A stretch of DNA of 64,000 nt, taken from NCBI RefSeq assembly GCF_000069225.1, contig NC_010407.1, positions 2,480,001 to 2,544,000 of the forward strand, read 5' to 3'. Position 1 is the first letter of the stretch; every line of letters begins with the position of its first letter. The stretch is from Clavibacter sepedonicus. Its GTDB lineage: Bacteria > Actinomycetota > Actinomycetes > Actinomycetales > Microbacteriaceae. A program made the position numbers and the translations under genes. Shown in pieces: positions 37,412 through 45,856 of the stretch. The notes under the pieces were generated by a model. That model saw only the letters and a list, made by a program, of their open reading frames with translations. It was not told the origin of the DNA and did no database searches.

Positions 37412-38623
37412 GTGAGCACGTACGGAAGCCTCCTCAAGACCCGCGGCATGGGCCGGATCATCGCCGCCCAGCTCGTGGCGCGCTTCCCCGGCGGCATGCT
37501 GTCGCTGGCGTTCCTGATGCACGTCGAGCGGATCCACGAGTCCTACGGCGCGGCCGGCCTCGTGCTCGCCGCGACGAGCATCGGCCAGGCCATCGCCGGC
37601 CCCCTCACCAGCCGGTGGATGGGCGTGTGGGGAATGCGCCCCGTCCTCATCCTCACGTCCATCGTCTGCACCGTGGCCGTCGTCGCGGTGGCGCTCGGCG
37701 ACGCCGGCACGTCCGTCCCCGTGTTCATGGCGCTCGGCCTCGTCGCCGGCCTCGCGAACCCGCCCGTGCAGCCGGCGGTCCGCACCATCTACCCGAAGAT
37801 GGTCAACTCGAAGCAGCTCACGCCCCTGTTCTCCCTCGACGCGTCGGCCCAGGAGATCATCTGGGTGCTCGGGCCGGTCATCGCCACGTTCCTCGCGATC
37901 CAGGTGGACACGAGCGCCGGGATCCTCGTCGCCGCGGCCTTCCTCGTCGGCGGCGGCGCGTGGTTTATCTCCTCCCCCGAGCTCGGCCGCGTGCGCATCC
38001 CCCGCAGCAAGCGCCGGTTCGGCGTGGTGCTCGGGCGGCCGCCCGTGCTGCTGAGCACCGTCGTCGGCTTCCTCCTCATCGCGGCGTGCGCGGCCATCGA
38101 GGCGGGCGTCGTCGCGGTCTTCGGGCACGGCGGCCCGGAGGCCGGGATCGTGCTCGCGATCTTCGCGGTCGGCTCGCTCATCGGCGGCCTCTCGCTCGGC
38201 CACATCCCCATCAGCCCGTGGGCGATGGCGCGGCGCATGGCGATCATCCTCGCCGGCACCGCCGTCGCCGCCGTGTCGATGAACGTCGTCTGGCTGTCGG
38301 TGTTCCTCTTCCTCGCGGGAGTGGGCATCGCGCCCGCCCTCGCGGTGCTGTTCGCGGTCGTCTCCTCGTCGGTGCGGTTCAGCGACACGGCGGAGGCGTA
38401 CGGCTGGGTCGGCACCGGCCAGCTCATCGGCGCCGCGCTCGGATCCGCCGCCGCCGGCTTCGTCATCGACGCGCAGGGCGCGCAGGGCGCGTTCGTCGTC
38501 GCGGCGGCGCTCCTCGCGGTCGGCGCGGCCATCGCCGCCGTCTTCCACCGGCACAGCCCGGACCTGCGCGGTCGCGACGCCGGCCCCATCCCGGACACGG
38601 AGCCCGTCCCGGTCATGACCTGA
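37412..38623 (+). CDS. MFS transporter
   Basis: A 403-residue membrane protein with about twelve hydrophobic segments. It begins with GTG (MSTYGSLLKTRGMGRIIAAQL). The helix 2-3 loop GPLTSRWMGVWGMRPVLI is a variant of the MFS motif A, and the central loop is RIPRSKRRFGV. It resembles small-molecule exporters of the YcaD/SetA type, but the substrate is unknown. The acidic/proline tail is short. The gene is divergent from the microprotein operon and shares its box-rich upstream region. Confidence 0.85.
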   Translation: MSTYGSLLKTRGMGRIIAAQLVARFPGGMLSLAFLMHVERIHESYGAAGLVLAATSIGQAIAGPLTSRWMGVWGMRPVLILTSIVCTVAVVAVALGDAGTSVPVFMALGLVAGLANPPVQPAVRTIYPKMVNSKQLTPLFSLDASAQEIIWVLGPVIATFLAIQVDTSAGILVAAAFLVGGGAWFISSPELGRVRIPRSKRRFGVVLGRPPVLLSTVVGFLLIAACAAIEAGVVAVFGHGGPEAGIVLAIFAVGSLIGGLSLGHIPISPWAMARRMAIILAGTAVAAVSMNVVWLSVFLFLAGVGIAPALAVLFAVVSSSVRFSDTAEAYGWVGTGQLIGAALGSAAAGFVIDAQGAQGAFVVAAALLAVGAAIAAVFHRHSPDLRGRDAGPIPDTEPVPVMT

Positions 38624-38709
38624 GGGCCGCCATCGACGCCACGCCCGGGTCGCGCCGGATCGCGCCTCAGAGTCTCCGCCCCCGCGGAATAAGCACCCGC
38701 TGCGCTGGA

Positions 38710-38715
38710 TAGTGT
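38710..38715 (+). promoter_or_regulatory. -10 box of leaderless lipoprotein gene
   Basis: TAGTGT precedes the ATG at 38722 by 6 nt. Confidence 0.45.
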
Positions 38716-38721
38716 GAGGCC

Positions 38722-39201
38722 ATGACCTCTCAGCAGACCCCTCTGACCACGCGCCGCCTGCGGGCCGGGATCGCGGGCCTCGGCCTCGTCCTCGGGCTGA
38801 CGCTCGCCGGGTGCAGCTCGCCTGCGGCCGACGACGCCGTGACGCCGACCCCGTCCGCATCCGCCTCCGCCTCCGCCGAGGCCGCGAGCCCCACGCCCGA
38901 GGCGACCACCGAGGGCGACGCCGGTTCCGGCGATGCCGCGGCCCCCGGATCCCGTGATGCCATCGCCGCGAAGACCCGCGACATCGCGTGCGGCCTCAAG
39001 GACAAGTCGACGCTCGAGGAGTCGGACGTCCAGGCGTTCCGTGACCTCGGCACCGAGATCTCCGCGTCCACCGAGAGCGGCGCCGCCGCGGCCGGCCAGC
39101 AGATCACGGCCCTCGCCGACCAGCTCGCGCCGGGCGTCGGCCAGCCGATCAGCGACGAGCTGAAGACGCAGATGTCGAGCGCCTGCGACTCGCTGCAGTA
39201 G
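38722..39201 (+). CDS. secreted lipoprotein of unknown function
   Basis: A 159-residue protein with a lipoprotein signal: RRLRAGIAGLGLVLGLTLAGC, lipid on the Cys at about residue 31. A Ser/Ala/Thr/Pro-rich linker of about 45 residues tethers a small domain (about 80-159) with two cysteines, ARKTRDIACGL-like KTRDIACGLKDKSTLEES and MSSACDSLQ, probably disulfide-bonded. No family is recognised. It converges with an aldo/keto reductase gene at a shared terminator. Confidence 0.75.
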   Translation: MTSQQTPLTTRRLRAGIAGLGLVLGLTLAGCSSPAADDAVTPTPSASASASAEAASPTPEATTEGDAGSGDAAAPGSRDAIAAKTRDIACGLKDKSTLEESDVQAFRDLGTEISASTESGAAAAGQQITALADQLAPGVGQPISDELKTQMSSACDSLQ

Positions 39202-39215
39202 CGCATCCGCACGGA

Positions 39216-39254
39216 CCACGGCCCCGGCCAGCGATGAGCTGACCGGGGCCGTGG
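39216..39254. terminator. bidirectional terminator
   Basis: A 12-bp perfect stem CCACGGCCCCGG/CCGGGGCCGTGG (39216-39227 and 39243-39254) lies between two convergent genes. Confidence 0.75.
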
Positions 39255-39269
39255 CGCGTCCGGGCGGGA

Positions 39270-40262
39270 CTACCAGCGCGGGTGGACCGCCGCGCGGAAG
39301 TACCGGTCGTAGACGTCCGCCACCTGGCGCTCGAAGACCTCGCCGAGCGCGGGGGCGTCGCCGGCGCGCGCGTTCGCCTGGGCCTGCTCCGCGTTGCGGG
39401 CTCCGGGGATCACCGTGGAGACGCCCTCGCGCTGCACGATCCACGCGAGCGCGACCTGCGCGGGCGTGAGGTCGGGCGCGGCCTCGTGCGCGGCGGCCGC
39501 GAACTCGCGGGCCGCGGCGACGCCGTCGTCGTAGTCGACGCCCGAGAAGGTCTCCCCCACGTCGAACGCGGCGCCCCCGCGGTTGAAGTTGCGGTGGTCC
39601 GTCTCGGCGAAGGTGGTGTCCGCGGTGTAGCGGCCGCTGAGCAGTCCGGACGCGAGCGGCACGCGGGCGATGATCCCGACGCCCGCCTCGACTGCGGCCG
39701 GCAGCACGCGGTCGAGGGGCTTGAGGCGGAACGCGTTGAGGATGATCTGCACGCTCGCGACGCCGGGGCGCGCGATGGCGAGGAGGGCCTCGTCGGTCGT
39801 CTCGACGCTCACGCCGTAGGACGCGATGGCGCCGTCGGCGACGAGCTCGTCGAGGGCGTCGTAGACGCGGTCGCTCGAGAACACGGGCGTGGGCGGGCAG
39901 TGGAGCTGCACGAGGTCGAGCGTCTCGACGCCGAGGTTCCGGCGCGAGCGGTCGGTCCACTCGCGGAAGCGGTCGAGGGTGAAGTTCGCGGGATCCTGCG
40001 CGTCGCGGCGGCCCATCTTGGTCGCGACCGTGACGCCGGAATCGGGGTGCGCGCGGAGCCAGGATCCGATGATCGTCTCGCTGCGTCCGTCGCCGTAGAC
40101 GTCGGCCGTGTCGAAGAAGGTGATGCCCGCAACGGCCGCGGCGTCGAGCACGGCGAGCGCGTCGTCCTCCGCCACGTCACCCCAGTCCCCGCCGAGCTGC
40201 CATGTCCCGAGTCCGATGACCGAGACGTTCCGATGGGTCCTGCCGAGGCTTCTCTGCTCCAT
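39270..40262 (-). CDS. aldo/keto reductase
   Basis: A 330-residue NADPH-dependent oxidoreductase, intact unlike the one at 16150-17000. The catalytic tetrad can be placed: Asp in FFDTADVYG with its Tyr (about residues 50-56), Lys in VATKMGRR, His in VQLHCPPTP. The cofactor-binding C-terminus is VSTVIPGARNAEQAQANA. It is of the AKR11/13-like group with the start EQRSLGRTHRNVSVIGLGTWQLGG. The physiological substrate is unknown. Its start is leaderless. Confidence 0.9.
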   Translation of the reverse strand: MEQRSLGRTHRNVSVIGLGTWQLGGDWGDVAEDDALAVLDAAAVAGITFFDTADVYGDGRSETIIGSWLRAHPDSGVTVATKMGRRDAQDPANFTLDRFREWTDRSRRNLGVETLDLVQLHCPPTPVFSSDRVYDALDELVADGAIASYGVSVETTDEALLAIARPGVASVQIILNAFRLKPLDRVLPAAVEAGVGIIARVPLASGLLSGRYTADTTFAETDHRNFNRGGAAFDVGETFSGVDYDDGVAAAREFAAAAHEAAPDLTPAQVALAWIVQREGVSTVIPGARNAEQAQANARAGDAPALGEVFERQVADVYDRYFRAAVHPRW

Positions 40263-40268
40263 GCATCG

Positions 40269-40274
40269 AGCCTA
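40269..40274 (-). promoter_or_regulatory. -10 box of leaderless aldo/keto reductase gene
   Basis: TAGGCT on the minus strand is 6 nt before the ATG at 40262 and overlaps the end of the upstream gene, so the two minus-strand genes can be transcribed separately. Confidence 0.4.
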
Positions 40275-40805
40275 CGCGCGCAGGTCGCCGGCCTCGCGGT
40301 CGCCGGCGCCGGGGTCGTCCGTCGCGGCCCGGGCGGACCGGCGGCGCGTGGCGTGCACGGCGAGCGCCGCGATCACGGCCATCGGGCCGCCCGCGACGAC
40401 GCCGGGCGCCAGGGTGACGAGCAGGGGCACGGCGTCGAGGAGCCAGCGCTGCCCCAGCGGGTCGCCGAAGCTCGAGTACGGCATCGAGGTCGCGATCCCG
40501 GCGGCGAGCGCGCGCAGGCCGAGGCCGGCGGCGGGGAAGGCGACGGCGAGGATCCAGAGCACGGGTGCGAGCCAGCCGGCGAGGGCGGGGCGGTCGGTCG
40601 CGGGTGCCCGCGATTCGGTCGTCTCGCGTGTCCGCTGCGGCTGCGACCGCGGCTCTCCGGTGGGCGAATCCGACCCGGGGGCGGCGGCGCCCGCCTGCGG
40701 ATCCTGCGGCGGATGCGGCCCGGGACCCGCGGCCCGCTGGAACGCCGGGTCGAAGCGCGGATCCACGCCGGTCGGCTCACCGTCTCCGTCCGACCTCCGC
40801 GTCAT
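40272..40805 (-). CDS. Pro-rich membrane protein, unknown function
   Basis: A 177-residue protein. The first 70 residues are hydrophilic and rich in Pro, Asp, Arg and Gln (GPGPHPPQDPQAGA). Three hydrophobic segments follow: LAGWLAPVLWILAVAFPAAGLGLRALAAG (two close helices) and LLVTLAPGVVAGGPMAVIAALAV; the tail is RRRSARAATDDPG. Family not recognised; the layout resembles DUF4190-like actinobacterial membrane proteins, but that is weak. Confidence 0.65.
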   Translation of the reverse strand: MTRRSDGDGEPTGVDPRFDPAFQRAAGPGPHPPQDPQAGAAAPGSDSPTGEPRSQPQRTRETTESRAPATDRPALAGWLAPVLWILAVAFPAAGLGLRALAAGIATSMPYSSFGDPLGQRWLLDAVPLLVTLAPGVVAGGPMAVIAALAVHATRRRSARAATDDPGAGDREAGDLRA

Positions 40806-40812
40806 GCCGGTC

Positions 40813-40818
40813 AGGCTA
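40813..40818 (-). promoter_or_regulatory. -10 box of leaderless membrane protein gene
   Basis: TAGCCT on the minus strand is followed by GACCGGC and the ATG at 40805. Confidence 0.45.
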
Positions 40819-40940
40819 CGCCCGGGCCGGGCCCAGGATGCTTGGCGGACGCTCGTGCGCGTCATGGGGTGCTCATAGGGTCGCCGGGTGTGATCTCCCC
40901 ATGGCCCCCACCGGGCCACCCGAGACACGAAGGACCCGTC

Positions 40941-42599
40941 ATGAACGAGACACCCCAGGAGCCGACCGGACGTCCGGACGAGGCCCCCACCGACGACACC
41001 CGCTCGACCGCCGCCGCCACGCCGACCGCCGCCGAGACCACCCCCGCGGCTCCCGCGGCTCCGGCCGCTCCGGCCGCTCCGGCCGCTCCGGCCGCGGCCG
41101 ACGGATCGCCCGCGACCGCGCCGCCCGGCTGGCCGGCGCCCACCGGTCCCGCGACCGGCGGTCCCGCCGCACCCGCAGCTACCGCGGCCCCCGCGCCCCC
41201 CGCGCCCCCCGCCTGGACCACCCCGACCGCCGCGCACGGCGCCGCCGGCCCCGCGGTCGGCGCCGGCGCCCCCACCGCCCAGCAGCAGACCGCCGCCCAC
41301 GCCACCGCGATGCCCGCGGGCGGCCACCCCGCCGGATCGCCGTGGCCGGCCCCCGCCACCGACGCGTTCGGCCGCCCCCTCCACGTCGACGCGGCGGGCA
41401 ACCCCGTCCCGCCGAAGCGCATGCGCCGCGGCCTCCGCACGGGCCTCATCGCCGGGGCGTCCGCCCTCGCGCTCCTCCTCTCCTTCGGCAGCGGCACCGC
41501 GGTGGGCTTCATGGCCGACCTCGGCCGCTCGACCTCGCAGGCCGGGAGCACGCAGATCCAGGACCCGGGCTCCTTCACGCCGGGCCAGGGCTTCGGCCGC
41601 GGCACGACCACGGTGCCCGGGCAGGGATCCGGCCGCGGCTCCGGGTCGGGATCCGGCACGCAGTCCGGCACCGGCACGTCGGTCACCTCGCCCGAGGCGA
41701 CGACCACGCAGAAGTCCGGCGTCGTCACCATCGACTCCGCCCTCACGTACGAGAACGCGGCCGGGGCGGGCACGGGCATCATCCTGTCGTCCGACGGCAC
41801 GATCCTCACCAACAACCACGTCGTCAGCGGCGCCACCAGCATCCGCGTCACGGTCGAGTCAACCGGCAAGGCCTACGTCGGGAAGGTCGTCGGCACCGAC
41901 GCCACGAACGACGTCGCCGTGCTGAAGCTCGAGGGCGCGTCGGGCCTCACCCCGGCGAAGCTCGACAGCGACGGCGTCCAGGTCGGCGAGGCCGTTACGG
42001 GCGTGGGCAACGCGGGCGGCACGGGCACGCTGACCGCCGCGACCGGACAGGTCACGGCGACCGGCCAGAGCATCACCACCCAGTCCGAGGGCACGGCCGC
42101 CGGCGAGACGCTCACCGACCTGATCCAGACGGACGCGCCGATCGTCTCGGGCGACTCGGGCGGGCCGCTCGTGGACACGGAGAACGAGGTCGTCGGAATC
42201 GACACGGCGGCGTCCTCCGGATCCGCGCAGATCGCGGGCTTCGCGATCCCGATCGAGAAGGCCATGGGCATCGCGAAGCAGATCGAGAGCGGCGTCGAGT
42301 CCGGCACCGTGAAGATCGGCTACCCGGCGTTCCTCGGCGTGCTGCTCGCGAACGGGCAGGGCACCGTGGCGGGCGCTCCCGTGCAGGGCGTCGTCGACGG
42401 ATCCGGCGCCGCGAAGGCCGGTCTCGCGCAGGGCGACGTCGTGACTTCGGTCGACGGGAAGGCCGTCGCCTCGGCCTCCGAGCTCAGCGCCGCGATCTCC
42501 GCCCACAAGCCCGGCGAGTCGGTGACCCTCGGCTGGACCACCGCCGCCGGCGCCGCCAAGACCGGCGCCGTGACCCTCACCGAGGGCCCCGTGAGCTGA
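40941..42599 (+). CDS. HtrA/DegP-like membrane-anchored serine protease with PDZ domain
   Basis: A 552-residue S1C protease. The cytoplasmic N-terminus of about 155 residues is Pro/Ala/Thr-rich, with a five-fold AAP-type repeat coded at about 41050-41096. One transmembrane helix (about 163-188) is followed by a Gly/Ser/Thr/Gln linker. The trypsin-like domain carries the triad His (TNNHVVSG, about residue 293), Asp (TNDVAVLKLEG, about 324) and Ser (SGDSGGPLVD, about 405). A C-terminal PDZ domain follows (QGVVDGSGAAKAGLAQGDVVTSVDGKAV). It would act outside the cell in envelope protein quality control. The start at 40941 follows AAGGA at about 10 nt. Confidence 0.92.
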   Translation: MNETPQEPTGRPDEAPTDDTRSTAAATPTAAETTPAAPAAPAAPAAPAAPAAADGSPATAPPGWPAPTGPATGGPAAPAATAAPAPPAPPAWTTPTAAHGAAGPAVGAGAPTAQQQTAAHATAMPAGGHPAGSPWPAPATDAFGRPLHVDAAGNPVPPKRMRRGLRTGLIAGASALALLLSFGSGTAVGFMADLGRSTSQAGSTQIQDPGSFTPGQGFGRGTTTVPGQGSGRGSGSGSGTQSGTGTSVTSPEATTTQKSGVVTIDSALTYENAAGAGTGIILSSDGTILTNNHVVSGATSIRVTVESTGKAYVGKVVGTDATNDVAVLKLEGASGLTPAKLDSDGVQVGEAVTGVGNAGGTGTLTAATGQVTATGQSITTQSEGTAAGETLTDLIQTDAPIVSGDSGGPLVDTENEVVGIDTAASSGSAQIAGFAIPIEKAMGIAKQIESGVESGTVKIGYPAFLGVLLANGQGTVAGAPVQGVVDGSGAAKAGLAQGDVVTSVDGKAVASASELSAAISAHKPGESVTLGWTTAAGAAKTGAVTLTEGPVS

Positions 42600-42636
42600 T
42601 CCGCTCCTTGACGGAAGACGGCCCGTCCCGCATCGC

Positions 42637-44095
42637 GGCGGATTCTCGTGGTCGTCGCAACACCTGATGATTTAGATGGTTGTCAGTAGAGCACGCATTC
42701 GCTCGGCTGGGGTGTCCCAGTCGAGCGTTTTGCGTGGTCGGCCGTTGAGCTGCTGAGCGACATGTTCGAGGTCGGCGGAGGTATGGGCGGCGAGATCGGT
42801 GCCCTTAGGGAAGTACTGGCGCAGGAGTCCGTTGGTGTTCTCGTTGCTGCCGCGTTGCCAGGGTGAGTGCGGATCGCAGAAATAGACCGGGATTCCGGCC
42901 TGGATGCTGATCTGGCGGTGGCTCGCCATCTCAGCGCCCTGGTCCCAGGTCAACGATCCACGTAGGTGTGCAGGCAGGGTGCTGATCAAGGGCACGAGCA
43001 CGTCACGGACTTCCTCGGCGGTATGCCCGCCGGGGAGATGGCCGAGCATGACGTAGCGGGTGGTGCGTTCGACCAGAGTCACGATCGCGGACTGTGAGCT
43101 CGTGCCGACGATCAGATCACCCTCCCAATGCCCAGGGACTGCCCGGTCCTCGATCTCCGCGGGCCGGTCAGCGATCATGACCATCGGGTCCACGAACCGT
43201 TGAGTGCGATGCTCTGGGCGGGTGCGGGGTCTGCGGCGGGTGCGGCCGGTGCGTAACGCGTCGGCGACTTCGCGGCGCAGTCCGCCGCGGGCCTGGACGT
43301 AGATCGCTTGGTAGATCGTCTCCGTGCTCACCCGCATACTCTCCTCGCCCGGGAACTCCCGAACCAGCAGGCGGGAGATCTGCTCCGGTGACCAGCGCAG
43401 CATCAGCTTGCGTGCGACGTAGTCCCGCAGCGGCCCGTCCTGAGCGAGCTTCGCCCGCTTCGGACGAGAGCGGCTCGCTGCCCAGGCCCGGTGCGCCGCG
43501 TGGGGCTGGTAGGTCCCCGCGACCGTGCGGGCATCGAGCTCGCGTTTGATCGTCGATGCCGGCCGACCCAGAACCCGCCCGATCGCGCGCAGCGACAGGT
43601 CCTGACGGCGCAGATCCGCGATCGTCTCCCGCTCGATCACGGTCAGGAACCGCGGATGCAGAACAGCGTCGACAGCGGGCAGACGCGGTCCCGTGACCGT
43701 AGCCATCCCGGTGTTGTACTCGATCCGCCGACCATCAGCATGAATCCGAACACTGCCCCGCTTCATCCAGCCGCGGTCCCAGTCCTGCGCAGTGCGCTCA
43801 TGCACACCGACCCGCGACGCGGCTACCCGCCGGGACATCCCCTCCACGCGGAGCCGCTCGTACTCGCCACGCCCTGGATGCCCCGCTGTACCGGACTTCC
43901 CGCGCCCACGCACACCAGCCGTGCGCGCCCACCCGTACGCGGTGTTCCGACTCACCCCGACCACAGCCGCAGCAGCCGTGATGCTGCCATCGACCCGGTC
44001 CAGTACCTCGAAGAACTCCCGCCGCAACTCACCCGAAACCACGATCCCCGCAACCCCCTGAACTCAGGGTGTTGCGGGGACCACGAGAATCCGCC
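42637..44095 (-). mobile_element. IS30-family insertion sequence (about 1.4 kb)
   Basis: The transposase is flanked by short inverted repeats CGCAACACC near 42656 and its complement near 44068-44076. Outside these, 17-bp sequences at 42637-42653 (GGCGGATTCTCGTGGTC) and 44079-44095 are perfect inverted copies of each other; I include them in the interval, but they may be host target sequence. Exact ends and target duplication are therefore uncertain. It lies between the protease gene and a minus-strand small ORF, in a region that looks like a former terminator. Confidence 0.85.
42672..44042 (-). CDS. IS30-family transposase
   Basis: A 456-residue DDE transposase. The N-terminal part (about 1-70) holds a helix-turn-helix of the resolvase type (AAAAVVGVSRNTAYGWARTAGV), then a second HTH typical of IS30 (RFLTVIERETIADLRRQDLSLRAIGRVLGRPASTIKRELD). 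The catalytic residues are in HWEGDLIVG, TWDQGAEMASHR and the IS30 signature NENTNGLLRQYFPKGTDL. It begins with GTG at 44042. A strong hairpin at 44046-44079 (CCCCGCAAC/GTTGCGGGG plus an inner CCCTGA/TCAGGG) lies 3 nt upstream and should limit translation of read-through transcripts. It appears intact. Confidence 0.96.
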   Translation of the reverse strand: MVSGELRREFFEVLDRVDGSITAAAAVVGVSRNTAYGWARTAGVRGRGKSGTAGHPGRGEYERLRVEGMSRRVAASRVGVHERTAQDWDRGWMKRGSVRIHADGRRIEYNTGMATVTGPRLPAVDAVLHPRFLTVIERETIADLRRQDLSLRAIGRVLGRPASTIKRELDARTVAGTYQPHAAHRAWAASRSRPKRAKLAQDGPLRDYVARKLMLRWSPEQISRLLVREFPGEESMRVSTETIYQAIYVQARGGLRREVADALRTGRTRRRPRTRPEHRTQRFVDPMVMIADRPAEIEDRAVPGHWEGDLIVGTSSQSAIVTLVERTTRYVMLGHLPGGHTAEEVRDVLVPLISTLPAHLRGSLTWDQGAEMASHRQISIQAGIPVYFCDPHSPWQRGSNENTNGLLRQYFPKGTDLAAHTSADLEHVAQQLNGRPRKTLDWDTPAERMRALLTTI

Positions 44096-44118
44096 ATCGC
44101 GGGGGGCCTTCGTCATGC

Positions 44119-44136
44119 CCGGCGGCCGTCCGCCGG
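44119..44136 (-). terminator. short GC hairpin after the acidic small ORF
   Basis: CCGGCGG and CCGCCGG pair over CCGT, 10 nt past the stop of the gene at 44146-44262. Confidence 0.4.
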
Positions 44137-44145
44137 AGCGGGGCG

Positions 44146-44262
44146 TCAGCCGGAGGGGTTCTCGACCGGCTTGTCCTCCGCGTCGGTCCCGGTCTCCGGG
44201 TCCACCTCCGCGGGATCCGTCGTCTCGTCGTGCTCGGGCGTGGGGGAGGGCGTGCCGCTCAT
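44146..44262 (-). CDS. 38-residue acidic small protein, unknown function
   Basis: MSGTPSPTPEHDETTDPAEV followed by DPETGTDAEDKPVENPSG. It has no Cys and no hydrophobic segment, and is rich in Asp, Glu, Pro and Thr, so it is probably disordered. CGGAG lies 4 nt before the ATG, and a hairpin follows the stop, which support it as a gene. It begins 51 nt after the stop of the FCD-GntR regulator and may be the last cistron of the tetrulose operon. It has no recognised family. Confidence 0.5.
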   Translation of the reverse strand: MSGTPSPTPEHDETTDPAEVDPETGTDAEDKPVENPSG

Positions 44263-44313
44263 GGTGCTCCGATCGATGGCGCGTCGGCCCGGATGGCCGA
44301 CGGAGGTGCGACC

Positions 44314-45039
44314 CTACTCGCGGACGGCGGCGTCGTCCGCGTCGCGCCGCGACCGCTCCCGCACGCGCTCGATGTGCTCCCGCATCGCCGCCGCCGCGGC
44401 CTCGGGGCCCTCGGCGACCGCGTCGATGACCGCCCGGTGCTCGTGCACGGCGTCGTCCGCGTCGTGGACGCCCGTGCGCATCGTCTGGCGCATGCGGTGC
44501 ACGCGGGTGGAGATCGCCTCCGACATGTCGAGGAGGAAGGGATTGCCCGTGGCCTCGAAGATCCGGTGGTGGAAGTCCCAGTCGACGACGAAGTACTCGC
44601 GGATGAGGCCGACGGGCATCTCGCCGTCGCCCGTCGCCGCGCGCACCCGTCGGGTCGTCTCCTCGTGCGCCGCGAGGGCGTCCTCGAGCGCGGGCACCAG
44701 GCGCGTCGGATCCGCGGCGGCCAGCGCCGTCGCCCCGCCCTCCAGCACGATGCGCGCGTCGAACAGCGCCTCGAGCTGCTCGCCCGCGATGGGCGGCGCG
44801 ACCCGGTAGCCCTTGTGTGCCTCGCGCGCGACGAGCCCCGTGCGCTCCAGCTGCACCAGCGCCTCGCGGACGGGAGTGGGGGACACGTGCAGGTCGCGCG
44901 CGATCTGGTCGATGGCGAGGCGGGAGCCCGGCTCCATCTGGGATCCCATGAGCATGTCGAGCACGAGGTCGTAGACGCGGTCGCGCAGGCCCTGCCGCGC
45001 GGGCATCGAGGTCGCGTCGAGCGGGAGGCCGGTGGTCAC
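44314..45039 (-). CDS. GntR-family (FCD domain) regulator of the tetrulose cluster
   Basis: A 241-residue regulator beginning with GTG (an ATG at 45006 is possible). The winged helix is LRDRVYDLVLDMLMGSQMEPGSRLAIDQIARDLHVSPTPVREALVQLERTGLV (about residues 18-70); the FCD domain has FDARIVLEGGATAL, VDWDFHHRIFEATGNPFLLDM and VHEHRAVIDAV with the three metal-binding His. It lies 15 nt after the isomerase gene in the same operon, as an autoregulated controller might. The palindromes upstream of the kinase gene (48139-48159) are candidate operators. Confidence 0.88.
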   Translation of the reverse strand: MTTGLPLDATSMPARQGLRDRVYDLVLDMLMGSQMEPGSRLAIDQIARDLHVSPTPVREALVQLERTGLVAREAHKGYRVAPPIAGEQLEALFDARIVLEGGATALAAADPTRLVPALEDALAAHEETTRRVRAATGDGEMPVGLIREYFVVDWDFHHRIFEATGNPFLLDMSEAISTRVHRMRQTMRTGVHDADDAVHEHRAVIDAVAEGPEAAAAAMREHIERVRERSRRDADDAAVRE

Positions 45040-45054
45040 CAGGACAGTCTGCCG

Positions 45055-45852
45055 TCAGCGGGAGGCGCCGGCCGCCGGACCGGCCGCCGCGCGCGCGTGC
45101 ACCTCGTCGAGGATCGCCGCGACCGCGCGGGGGTCGTGCGCGAAGCGGCCGAGGAAGAGGCCGTCCACGTCGTCGCCGATGCGGGTGAGGAGGCCGGGGC
45201 CGGCGCTGCCGCCGTAGACGACCGCGGATCCTGGGTGCGCGGAGTGGGACCGTACGTGCGCGCGCAGCTCCCGGCCGACCGCGCGGATGTGCGCGTCGGA
45301 GGCGGGCTCGGCGGCGCCGATCGCCCACTGCGGCTCGTAGGCGACCACGATCCGGCCGCCGTGCCCGCGACCAGCGGCCAGGGCGAGCGCGTCGTCGAGC
45401 TGGCGGATGCACTCCCGGGCCGCGTCGGCGGGAGCCCGCCGGTCCTCCTCGCCGACGCAGAGGAGGGGCACCAGACCGGACGCCAGGGCCCGGTCGGCCT
45501 TCCGCCGCACGACCTCGTCCGTCTCGCCGAAGAGCCGTCGCCGCTCGGCGTGGCCGACCTCGACGAACGTCGCGCCGAGCTCCCGGATCTGCCCGCCGGA
45601 CACCTCGCCCGTGGATGCGCCGGCGTCGTCGGCCGCGAGATCCTGCGCGCCCACGGCGGCGACCCCGTCGAGGATGCCGACAGCGGCCGGCACCGACAGG
45701 TACGACGGCAGCACCACGAGCTCGGCCTCGCCGCGCGTCGTCGCCGGGTGCGTGCGCGCGATGGCCGCGACGGCCTCGCACCACGCGAGCGTCTCGGCGT
45801 GCCCGAGGTACATCTTCAGGCTGACGCCGATCACGGCCGGCTGCGCGGGCAC
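45055..45852 (-). CDS. lerI: triosephosphate-isomerase-like tetrulose-phosphate isomerase
   Basis: A 265-residue TIM-barrel isomerase. Catalytic features: Lys13 in GVSLKMY, electrophile His101 in VEVGHAERRRLFGE, base Glu at about 172 in VVAYEPQWAIG, and the phosphate loop VYGGSAGPG. The Asn of the usual NxK is Ser11, and the gene sits beside an RpiB homologue and a DhaK-DhaL kinase. That context matches the Mycobacterium smegmatis erythritol/threitol pathway, where a TIM homologue (LerI) converts L-erythrulose 1-phosphate to D-erythrulose 4-phosphate. A second housekeeping TIM is the alternative but less likely. It lies 4 nt from the upstream rpiB-like gene. Confidence 0.8.
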   Translation of the reverse strand: MPAQPAVIGVSLKMYLGHAETLAWCEAVAAIARTHPATTRGEAELVVLPSYLSVPAAVGILDGVAAVGAQDLAADDAGASTGEVSGGQIRELGATFVEVGHAERRRLFGETDEVVRRKADRALASGLVPLLCVGEEDRRAPADAARECIRQLDDALALAAGRGHGGRIVVAYEPQWAIGAAEPASDAHIRAVGRELRAHVRSHSAHPGSAVVYGGSAGPGLLTRIGDDVDGLFLGRFAHDPRAVAAILDEVHARAAAGPAAGASR

Positions 45853-45856
45853 GGCC

